From Chimonanthus salicifolius (lineage: Eukaryota > Streptophyta > Magnoliopsida > Laurales > Calycanthaceae): a stretch of 64,000 nucleotides of DNA. The position numbers were made by a program, and so were the translations under genes. Below are positions 1-12,000 of the stretch, in pieces. The notes under the pieces are model-generated. The model saw nothing but the letters and a program-made list of their open reading frames with translations, ran no database searches and had not been told where the DNA came from. The stretch is taken from contig CM023538.1 of the NCBI GenBank assembly GCA_013350335.1, forward strand, positions 52,744,769 through 52,808,768, given 5' to 3'. Position 1 is the stretch's first letter, and each line of letters starts with the position of its first letter.

Positions 1-33
1 TAGAAATAGGAAGAATAGAGTAAAATAATCATC

Positions 34-3000
34 ATGAGTTTCAGAGAGGAGAGTGAGGATTCGGGAAGGGATCTGCGGAAGCCGTTTCTGCACACGGGGA
101 GCTGGTACAGGATGGGGTCGAGGCAGTCGAGCATGATTGAGAAGCTGGGATCCTCCGCTCAGGTCATCCGTGACTCCTCCGTCTCCGTCGTGCTCTGCAC
201 TCTCATCGTCGCCCTCGGACCCATCCAGTTTGGATTCACCGTATGGAATAATATCAACATACTTACAAAGCTCCTCCTGTTTCCTCTTTTCCTCTTTTCC
301 CATTTTCTCTATCGCTCTCTCTGCCTTGATTTAAGTCATTTTTTTCTCTCGCTGAGATGGAATTTATTGATATTCTCCTTCGATTTCATTTATGGTTTTG
401 TTGATGAATTTCATTGGCGATTTTTTTGTCTTCAGACGGATTTTGTTGATTGGATTATTTAGTTGGGTTTCATTATTTTTTTCCTTTTTCTAAGGTGGAT
501 TTAATTGATGGGTTTTCTCCCATTTTATTTATGAGGTTCTTTCTTCCTTTTTTTTTGTTCTTTTGAAAAATGAATTTCATTGGACTTTTGAAGGGATTTC
601 ATTTCTTGGTTTGCTCCCTCAGTTCCATAGATGGTATTTTTTTTTTTCATGTTTTTGTTGGAAATGGATTTTATTAAGGGGTTTTCTCTCTCCATTTCAT
701 TCTTTTTTTTTCCCTTTTGGAGATGGAATTCGTCTGTGGCTCCCCTCTCTTTCTGTCACCTTCATTTTTTTTTTTTTTTGAATGGTCTTTCTGTCAACTT
801 CATTGCTGCTTTATTGTTGAAATGGATGTCAATGAGGGGCTTTCTGCTGCAGGGAGGCTACTCATCCCCAACTCAGTCGGAAATCATCAGCGATCTGGGC
901 CTTACCATATCTGAGGTGATTCAATTCCCCAAACCCAGTTTCAGCTTTCAACCATTGTACACTATCCATCATTCTTAATCTAATTCGTTATGGTCACTGG
1001 CGTGCATCAGTTCTCAATATTCGGTTCTCTTTCAAATGTGGGCGCCATGGTTGGGGCAATAGCCAGCGGCCAGATTTCTGAGTACATTGGCCGGAAAGGG
1101 GTAGGAGACACTTCTTTTCTTCTTCTTTCATGCTTCTTGTCCCCCTGTTTTTAGATTTGAGTGTTTGTTCTGCAAATTGCAGTCGCTGATGATTGCTTCT
1201 ATTCCGAACATTATTGGATGGCTTGCCATTTCTTTTGCCAGAGTGAGTGAGTTCTTGCCACGTTTTTTTTTATTTTGATTTTTGATCTGGAATGCCTTTA
1301 TTTTGGACTAACCTTGACTTTGTGCTGCTCTTGCTCTAGGATGCATCATTTCTGTACATGGGTAGATTGTTAGAAGGATTTGGGGTTGGGATAATCTCCT
1401 ATACGGTAAGTTTAATCTCTTATTTAGTTGCAATTTGTGACTGTAAAAGGACCTAGTTTGACTCTTGTTGCCATTTGATAGGTGCCTGTATATATAGCAG
1501 AGATAGCTCCTCAGAACTTGAGAGGAGTCCTTGGAGCTGTAAACCAGGTCAGTTCATGCTGATTGCATTTGCTCAGCTGTCTTTGTCTTCCAGAACCATT
1601 ACTGTTGGAGTATTGCTATTACTCCTCTTCTTTCAATTTGTTTTCTGTTAATTCAGTGAAGGGATCTTATTGTTTAGCTTTCTGTCACCATTGGCTTGAT
1701 GCTGGCTTACTTGTTCGGACTGTTTCTTCATTGGAGAGTGCTTGCTGTAGTTGGTAAGTATGTTATTGTCATCGTCAATAACATAAAGCAACCTTCATAT
1801 TGGGTTCGACCCCTCCCAGAGTAACCTGATAAACCAGTTTTGCAGCTGATTTCATGTTCCGTGGGATTAGTCTCACCTCCACATGGGATGGGGATGTCAA
1901 TGTTAAAAAAGGAAAAATCAATCGGCATATGGTTGTCCAGTTCCATGATGTGATTCTAGGTATGTGATCGTGAGCATGGGTCATTAAAATTGACTTTCTT
2001 TCTTCATGCAGGAATCTTGCCTTGCACAATTTTGATACCAGGCCTGTTTTTCATCCCTGAATCGCCGCGGTGGCTGGTGAGGATTATAATTTCGACATAT
2101 TTATCTAAGAGAGTTGCAATTAGATGCCAATGCTGTTTCTTTTTCGTTTTCTTTTCTTGTTCAGGCAAAAATGGGAATGACGGAAGACTTTGAAGCATCT
2201 TTGCAAGTTCTACGGGGTTTTGATACTGACATTTCTGTGGAAGTGAATGAGATCAAGGTATTTCTTTTCCCTTGGTTTTCCTGAGGTTATTCGGCTTTGC
2301 ATTGTTTGCGGCAGTGGGTTTCCTTCAGGAAATCTACAAATCCAATTGAAAAGCCATGGAGGATGTGAGCTATACTTAGGCTACCTTATGGTAACAATAA
2401 TTTTGCTAAGAATCAACATATTACCATGTGCAGAGATCTGTTGCATCATCAAGCAGAAGAACAACAGCTATACGGTTTTCTGATCTCAAGCAGAGAAGAT
2501 ATTGGTTTCCCTTGATGGTTTGTTTTACTATTAGTGTTATTCACATCATGGAAGATAGTCAACATTAGTATTGAAATTGTACTTGTATCTTGCAGGTGGG
2601 AAATGGGTTACTTATACTGCAGCAGCTAAGTGGAGTCAACGGAATTCTATTTTATGCTAGCAATATTTTTAAGTCTGCTGGTCAGTTTAGCATCTGTTTA
2701 GTTTAACTTCTGTTTAGTTTAATATTTTTTCTCTCTCACAATGGGCATAAATTGGGAAGATGAGTAGAATTCCATGTTTGTTATATCCAGCTGTTCTAAA
2801 TGGATAGGCATAAAACTGATGTAAAGATATCCTAATCATGGGAGAATTCTGACGTAGGACAAGTTCTGATACCAATCTGATGCACAAGTCAAAATATTGG
2901 AAACTCTAGATCTAAATGATAAACAGATGCCTATATCAGAATGCAAATTGTGTATGGTAAATTCTAAAATGACATACAACTTATATCTATGATTCCATAA

Positions 3001-6000
3001 TGAGTGACTCAGATAATGTAAATGGATGGATCGAACCAATTCTTGAAATTTGTTGTTGGATCAGCTTAAATCTAGGCTATTCATGGCCTGATCTCTCTCT
3101 CTATCCATGGTAAGATATAAAACGGGATGGTGCCAAAAATCATCATCCAACCATGTTGAGGTAAAATCTAAATTTTGATGCATCTTTTTTCGTTGGCGTC
3201 CCATGATGTCCTTATCAATTCTCCCCTGCTTGGAAAGCTTCACGTCCGGTGAAGAGATACTCTGGTACCTTTTATGCATATCCTTGTTGAGCCTTGGTAG
3301 TGCTTCACCAATGATCCACGCACAGTCAGTCTTGGGGCGATCTTTCCACTTCACAACAAATTTCCTGAATCTCCTAGTTATGGTAGACATAGTTTGCTCA
3401 TCCAAGATGTATTCCACTTCTTCTTTCTTGGGTAGGGATGGCAATGATGGTAAATGAAAGGTGATAATGATGTAGAAGCAATATAGGCTCGTGTTAGAAG
3501 AATAGGTGGTCCTTTGTAAAGCACTAAATCCTTCACAGTGAGGATGTGGTTAGTTTCTAAATCTGAAGGCAAATCCAGGACAGAGGTGTAGGCATTCATC
3601 TTAAGTGCTTGAAAAGGACTTGAACTACGGCATGCAATTCTTTTATGGTTCGTTTGGGGAACCACTTGGGTCTAATGTACATCGATCATATCTCCCTCTT
3701 TACCTGTGGTGCTCATTTGCAAAAGATTTGTAATATTTATTGCTAATAGAATTTTTTTTCTAATATCAACATGTAAATCATGGATATGCCTAGCAAATGA
3801 CTCAATTGAATCAGAAGGCTTACATGCAAGTGAAGGAGGTATGAGATCTATAGGTTTCTTAGGCTGGTAATTTCTGACTATCTCAAAAGGATTGGAACTT
3901 GTAGATTGATTAATTGAATTCTTACGGGCAAATTCAATTATGAGGTGAATATGATCCCAACCAACAACATTTAGAATCCTCTAAGAGTTATGTCAGGAGA
4001 ACCAATTCCACCTTGGGCTATTCAACTCGTTGCCCAAGTAGCCGGAATTCGTAAAGGTGTGATCGACTTAAAGATTGGTGTGGTTGATTTGAAAACAAAG
4101 TTTGGAGTACCTTCATCTACACAACACACTCACAATTTGCATGCTGAAATTAACTGTCAAATTAATATAAGCAATGAAGAATATGAGTTTGTTGTAGATA
4201 TTCATTGTGGATCCAAGGAATCTGATGTGGATGATCATATGGAGGACCTCACACCTTGTCAAGGTCCAACACCTTCACTTCTAGGCCCCACCCCACTTCA
4301 GCATGACCCTGTTCCACATATTGTCCTTCCTAACCATCCTATTGACCTTCCGGACCCACCAACAGATACACCACCATTGGGCCCATCCTCACTTCATCGC
4401 CTGGAGCCTTCTATTAGCATACCTGATCCACCACTTGACCTATGCTATGCACAAGTCCAGCCATCTCAGCCTATACGTCCCTCACCTTTCTTGCCACCCA
4501 AGAGAGAAAAGATAGAATATATACTGGTCGAGGAAGTTGTTTCCACACCTGCAGGAGGACATCAACTATATCCTGTGACGTGGATGCCCAGTCCCCTGAC
4601 AGATATCACTTGGTTGCCTGAGTGTGAGCTACATTGACTTGTTCCAGACTTACTGGAGAGATTCAGGAGTCTTGTCTCCTTGGAGGAGCATTCTACACAC
4701 ATCTTGCTGCTGCCACCATCCAGAGTTGGTCCTGACGTTAGAGTTGGATTTAGAGTATACTATCGATGGCGGAGGAGAGCTAATCCTACATCCTCATTGT
4801 GCCTCGATTGATGCCCTGCTTGGTTGACACCTGAAGACCTCACGTGCGTGTATTTGCACTTTGAAGACCCCACACTAGGAAGACGCGTGCGTGGGTAGAT
4901 TTTGTATTTTCATATGTTTGAACTCGAGGTCGAGTTCTTTTTCAGATGGGGAGATTGATGCGAGTACCACACGAGTTTCCATATTTAGTATGTTTTTATA
5001 TTTAGATTTAAGATTTCTAGCTTTTCATGATTGTATTTTTTCTTTCATTTATTTGTTTAGTACAATAGTTGGTTTTGTTTGGGAAAATTTAGTGATTTTA
5101 CATGTAATTAGGGCTTTCTAATCATTGGGAGTAGTTTTGTATTTGTTTATTTGAGGGTGTTTTGGTCTTTTTCATGTTTTTAAGTCATTATATATGTGAT
5201 GTAACCCCTCCATACGGGATTGGTACTTAATGATGAATGAAATTGAAGTTTTCTTCTGCTGCTTGTGCGACGAAAATACTTGGGAGCAATTCCTTTGGCG
5301 TGAAGCCTAGCGTGAGGCTACCATCTTTCGATCTTCGGGTATTCTTCTTCTTCTTCTATCTCTTTATCTCTCTTCCTCTTTCTTTTCCTTTTCTTCTCCT
5401 TGAATTGTTGCCCTAGAAACAACTCCAAATCCTGTCCTAAATCTGTCATAGAAAGAACCCCAAAATCTGTCCCAGATCTGTCCCAAAACAGCCTCAAAAC
5501 CAGTCACAGTTCTGTCCAAGATCTGTCCTAAACCTATCAAATTTGCTAATACATTTAGATCTGTATCGTAGACCTGTACAACCCTCTTCTTAATCCTTTT
5601 ACTGCTGTTCTACACCTTTTCTTGTTGTCGTTATTAATTGATTAATTAATTTCAGCCCATATTAGTTTTAGGTGTATTAATTTCATCCCTCCTAATATTT
5701 AGGAACCTAATTTAGACATTTAGGGTTATCCTATTAGTTGTCCTACATCAGAGTCTAATGCCTCTAAACTCAATGCTAGAAAGAATCCAAATACAAAGCC
5801 TCCATTTTGCTACATGGAAAAGCTCATTCATAATCTGCGGATTACCTTAAAAAATTCTAGAGTTTCTTTATTTCCAAATGGTCCATAGAATGGCTGTTGG
5901 GATAGTGTTACATGCAAGTTTAAACCTTGGAGTAAGCCTTGAGATAAACCTCGATTCTGACGACCCGACACAGGTTCTATCAAACACCCAGGGTACCTTG

Positions 6001-9000
6001 AATAAATTTGCAAAATTATTCCAAAAGGTAGCGAGCCAGTGGGCATCGCAAAAAAAGGTGATCAACATCTTCCTCTATCTCGCATATGGGACAAATGGGG
6101 TCCTCCTCTTGGTATAACAAACCTCTCATTTTGAGTTCCGTTCTAGTTAAAACCCTCCTTTTAAGAACACACTAAATGAAGATTTGGACCCTGGGGGTTG
6201 GGGGACTTTCCAGGCCAAATTGGTTGTGGGTGCCTCATTGGATTTTTGTTGTAGGACCGGATCAAGCAATACCTTGACAGAGAAATTGCCCGAAGAGTCC
6301 CCAGTCCAAATTAGTTCATCTTCCTCTCTTGGTGAGATGGGGAACTCCCCTAACTGACCTAAGAGATCACTTTTGCTTTCTTCTTCAAAAGTCCGCAAAT
6401 CCCTTCTAAAATCCAGATGCCAGGGTACTAGGTGACCGCCAATCTTATAGCCATCTTGTACTAACATTTCCTTATTCTTGAATTCCTGTAGAGTCTTGGG
6501 AAAATTTCTTTTAGAGGCCTCTCTCCTAGCCAAAGATCTTTCCAGAATAGAGTTCTATCTCCTTTTTCAACCAAAAGTCTTGTATTGACCCTGAAAACAC
6601 TTCCTACCTTCTCTTCACCTTTTCCTAAACTCCACCAAGCTTTGATCATCGTTGACCCGTTCTTTTCCACTTTGTCACTTAGGAACCAACCATTGATCTC
6701 CTCCAACCCATATATGGTTGACAAGATTCGAACCCACAAGGCATCACGTTCCCTTCCAAATCTCCAGGCCCATTTGCACAAAAGAGCTTGATTCCTTAAC
6801 CTTAGAGAGGTTAAACCTAGACCCCCCTTAGGTTTAGGTTTAATTAATTCTAACCATGCTACCAAGTATACCTTCTTTTTTGTCTCTTTATCTTGCCACC
6901 CAAAGAAAATTTCTAAAAAGCTGTTCAGTTCTCTTCACAACTACTTTTGGCCTTTTGAAAAGATACAAATAGTAAGTTGGGAGATTCATCAACACAGATT
7001 TGATGAGGGTGACCCTGACCCCAAGAGATAGATACTTTTGGCCCCACTTGGTCTGCCTTTTTTCAACTTTTTCAATGACCGGGGACCAGAAAGTTTTTTT
7101 TCTTGGGTTCCGTCCATAAGGTAATCTCAGGTATGTTAAGGGAAGTTGGTATGTTAAGGGAAGCTTACCTATGCTACAACCTGTTCCTTCTGTAAGGTCC
7201 TTGACGAGGCCCTCTTCCAAATCAATTCCAATAATAGTGCTTATGTCCAAATTGATTCTAAGATCCAATACTAATTCAAAACATCTAAGAATGGCCTTGT
7301 AACCCAATAACTCTTGATGAAATGGTTCACAAAAAAGCAATGTGTCATCTGCAAATTGTAAGTGGGTAACTATGGGACCATCTGGTGCCACTTTGAAATC
7401 TTTGACTACTCCCATCTCTCTCGCTTTTTCTACTAATTTGTTCAGACTTACCCCAACGGAGGTGAAAATGAAGGGAGATATTGGATTTCCTTACCTTAAA
7501 CCCCTGTTTGCTTGGATAGGTTTTGTCTAGGAACCGTTAACCAAGGAGTATGAGATATCCTCAATACATGCTTTCACCCACTTACACCATAAATTCCCAA
7601 AGCTCACTCTATTGAAGAGGTAATCCACGAAAGACCAATCCACAAAATCGTAAGAGATTTGCAATGAGATTATTAACTTCTGCAGCAGGTTATTTTAGAA
7701 GGAAGATCTTATTGACGTTAACTGAGATAACCTGTTTTTTGATATGATTTGCCTTGAAGCTGTCAATTGCTTGGAAAGACGATTCTCTGAAGAGGAAATC
7801 AGAACTGCTGTTCTTGATATGGCCAGGGACAAGTCTCCTTCCCTCAACGGCTTCCCCATGGCTTTCTTTCAAACCTTTTGAACAGTAATTAAATATGATG
7901 TGGTTGGGTTCCTTACAGGATTTACACTAAAAACAGCAAACTTTCAAACTGCACGTTTTATCACTCTGATCCCCAAGGTTGAAGGGGCTGAAGCCGTTAT
8001 CCATTAGCCTCGTCGATAGATGTTACAAGATTGTTGCCAAGGTTTTTGCTTCCAGACTAAATGTTGTTCTTCCTGCTGTTATCTCCCCATCCCAGAGTGC
8101 TTTTGTTCACTGAAGGGAAATCCTTGAGAGTGTTGTGTTTGCTTTGGAGTGCCTCCACTTTAAACTTTTAGAAGTCCAGGTATCCTTTGCAAGTTGGACC
8201 TCGAGAAAACTTATGAAATGGTCAGTTGGGATTTCTTAATGTACTTTCTTCAACGTCTTGGCTTCGGGGTCAAGTGGAGAAGTTGGATTCTCAAATGCCT
8301 TTCCTCTGCCAAATACTCTATCCTCATCAACTGTCCTCCTAAAGGGTTTATTCTGGCATCTAGGGGGCTCAGGCAACAGGACCCGTTATCTCCCTTTCTC
8401 TTTACCATTGTTGGTGAACCTTTAAATCGCATGATTAATTCTGTTGCTCTCGATGATGAACTCCATCGCTTTTCGGTATCCAGTTCTGGTACCCCTGTAT
8501 CTCACCTACAATACAAAGATGACACCCTCATATTCTGTGGAGCTGGCAAGGAGGGAATTCGTACTCTGAAAGCTACTTTGTGGTGTTTAGAAGCTATTTC
8601 TGGTCTCAAGGTTAATTTTAATTCCTTTTAAAATATTTAGTCAAACTAGAAATTCGAAATCTCAACGGAGAGAGAGTTGGGGGGGTGGGGGGTGGGTATT
8701 TTTGAGGGTTCTTTTATAGGGAGGAGGAAAACCGACAGTAAAATATGGGGAAGAAAGTATTAAAAAAAGGAAAGGAGAAAAGGATTGGAACGATAGAGAA
8801 AGAGAATAAATATCAAATAAAAAGGAAAAAATGGAATTGAAGATTAGGAATTTGGAGAGAAGCTGAAGAAAAATCAAAACAAAGAAAGCGTATTCATGTC
8901 ATATAATTGCATAAACACCATGATGGAGATGCTGCTATATAGGAACGAGAGAGGTTGTGGACTTTCGAAGTTTTGAGTGCCTACCGTTGGAGTAAACCCT

Positions 9001-12000
9001 AAAAATGGTAGAGAGAACTAGAGAGTTGGGAAAGTGAGAAGTGGTGTCGTGAATCGTGAGTGGTGACGAGGAGCAGAGAAGCTGATGCGAGCATATACAA
9101 CAGCTTTTGTGACCCTTTTAATATTTAGGGAACCACATTAGGCGTTTAGGGTTACCCTATCATTTGCCCTGCATCAGAAGCTGGCCTCACCTTTAAAGTA
9201 TAATATTATTTTAAGGATTAAAGTAAAAGTAGTAGTTGAAGGTTTGCAGCCGGTCAAAGGTTGTGGTTCAACTGCCTCAACCTGTTAAGCCTGCAGTTTT
9301 AGACAGATTTAAAAGGTTCTCCTTGTAAACAGGGTTTTTCTTCAAACCCGTCCATTAGTATCTGCGATCAGGTCCGACCGTCAAGCCCAATTCTCTCTCT
9401 CTCTCTCTCTCTCTCTCTTTGATTGTTGGGGTCGAGGATTTCCAATTTTGGGAAATCACATATAATGGAAATAGGAATTAAGAGGTACATAAGTGAATCC
9501 AAAGCTGTTGATTTTTGAACAATTGCATAATACTCTGAGTATTTTTATCTTCAGCACAGAAGAGAGATAAGTGACTTAAAGACACCAGTTACATGTTTGT
9601 CTTTATATGTAACACCATTCTCTTGAAGTGCCTCTTCTTTCATGAATTGTTGCTTAGCTAAAGGAACTAAGGAGCGATAGAATATGTTACTATTTAAGTT
9701 GGATGATTTCTCTTAGTTGTCTTGAATCTGAACAGGGATCAAATCAAGTAACGTTGCAACTGTTGGACTTGGGGCTGTTCAGGTTTTAACTTTGAACCCA
9801 TGCATGTAAAAGCATAAGTATTCTGAATTGAAATGAGACATTGCTCAAGAAATTTTGACACAACTTCGATGGGGAAAACAATATTTTTCTAGGTTATTGC
9901 CACTGGAGTTGCTACGTGGTTGATGGATAGAGCTGGCCGCAGACTTCTTCTTATTGTGAGTCAAGTGTGAGGTAGCTATTCTTAGAAATTTGATATCCGT
10001 GCGATAACTAACCAATCTAGAATGTGATTTCTTATGCAGATCTCCACTTCTGTAATGTCTGTAAGCCTTGTGGTTGTATCAGTTGCATTTTATGTGAAGG
10101 TCTGTAATTTCAAAACTATCAGTGTCTTGCGTTAGTTTTTGGTTATTATCTGTTAGGTAGAATTGCTTATGCTATGAAACTGTGAATCAATGTAAAAGAT
10201 TTGTTTAATGATTTTATTTAATTTTCTTTTGAGCCCAGGATGCTGTATCAGAAGATTCTAAATGTCATAGTGTAATGAGCATACTGTCTGTAGTTGGATT
10301 GGTGGTATGTTTTTGTTTGCAGATAATTTTTGTTGCTTTCAATTTATTTTTGTTCTAAGTAATGTATTTGTAATTATTTCACCCAATTATTTTTGTTCAG
10401 GTTTTCGTGGTTGGCTTCTCTCTTGGACTGGGAGCCATTCCATGGCTTATAATGTCTGAGGTATGTGACATGTTATTTTTCTTTCCTTTTGTGTTTCAAA
10501 CATGATTCCTGATCCTCATAATGGTCGTTGCAAATGAGACAACTCTTGTTGCACATCAGGGAGAAACAAAAATGATCCAATGTGAAGAATTCACACAATA
10601 TTTTTGTGATGACTTCACACCTTCTGCACTGGATGTTCACTATGGCTTACAGTATGATGGACCATGCAATGGAAGGAAACGAAGATAAATTGCATAGGAA
10701 CTTTGCCTAACCTGGATTGCTTTCTATGACTTCAGGAGATGATCTCGACCATTTATTAAGTGGCTGGAAAATGGATGGTTAAGCCACGGTTACATGTTGG
10801 GATCTATTTTAACAAGGTTTTGATACACAAAAGACACTAACTATAGAGAAACTTCAGTGAACTCTTTTTGGGGCCAATCCAAGCCTTTGCATTTATTAGT
10901 GTGTGCACAAGGGTTTTTCTTGTCTCTTCACCTGCACTTTCTGAAAAGTGTGCCCTGGGCTGTCTGGCTCAACAGTGATCTTGTTAGCACATGTGGTAAG
11001 GTGGGTTATGTGTTGAATCATATGTACAGGGGGCAACTTGAACCTTTATCCAGTTTCCTAAACTTTGATTTGAACCCCTATTTGATCATTCTAACGATGT
11101 GGCCCACTACACATTCCACCCCATGATGTATCTTATTTTAATAGGGCGCTCACTAGTGCAATACTAAGGGCATGTTTGTTTGCATTCATGGAAATTGATT
11201 TCTTTGAGTAATTTTTCCGTGTAAAATGAAATCCATTGATTTTATTTTCCCACATTTTTTTTAATTATTTGGTATGACAAAAAGGGATTCCACAATTATT
11301 AATTAATAAAAAAATTCATTCATTAGGTTAGTGAGGCATAGGTTATAACTCAATTTGCTCCTGATTTTAAATGATAATGATATAGCAACAACAACAACAT
11401 ATTATGTAGTTCATTTAATGTATATTTTACTTCAAAATAGTAGTGTTACATAATAAAGACTTCAATTGGGTCAAATGTTACCATATCTTCCCTTGATTGA
11501 ATTTGAAATTTCATAACCTATGTTGGGTAAGGTCAGCTTATGGGTTGAGGGTGTTTTGGCATGGGATATGGGTTGGGTTGAGTCATGAAGCAAAGTAATA
11601 GATTATAGATATTGTGTTTTCGTTAGATTGGACCATGGCTTATGAGTCAAGTCATGGATCATATCTTAGGTTGGGTTAGGTTAACCATTGTTCATGGTTA
11701 AGTTGGTTGCTTCATGTATTGGTAATGGGTCGACTCGTTTAGGTCAATTGGGTCTGGATGGGGTCACAAGTCGTGGTTAGGTTAGATCTTGGGTCATGGG
11801 TCAGGTTCAGCCTTGGAAAAATTAATGGATTGGGTCATAGGTTTTGACACTTTTTAGTCATAGAAATTATTTTTTTCCACTTTACTACTATTAATTTTCC
11901 ACAACTCTTATGGAAAATGACCCAAGTCACAGAAATCATTCTCCATGGAAAAGGTTTTCATGGAACGATGGAAAATAATTTCAATGTCGATATAATTTCC

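Larger units (their letters stand above)
2681..9735 (+). other. Intron 11 of the transporter, filled with nested retroelements
   Basis: This 7055-bp intron separates residue 318 from 319, a glycine codon split 1+2. It contains, left to right, a - strand Gypsy fragment, a + strand Gypsy 3' end with LTR, a - strand LINE, a + strand LINE, unassigned AT- or purine-rich DNA, a 94-bp mini-LTR and a CT microsatellite. Donor (2681) and acceptor (9734-9735) are canonical and the reading frame rejoins exactly, so the insertions look tolerated by splicing. Confidence 0.85.

Noticed and set aside
11530..11830. Telomere-like GGGTTAGG/GGGTTGGG words
   Set aside because: Not a regular TTTAGGG array. They are interspersed with GTCATGG words inside an inverted-repeat element.
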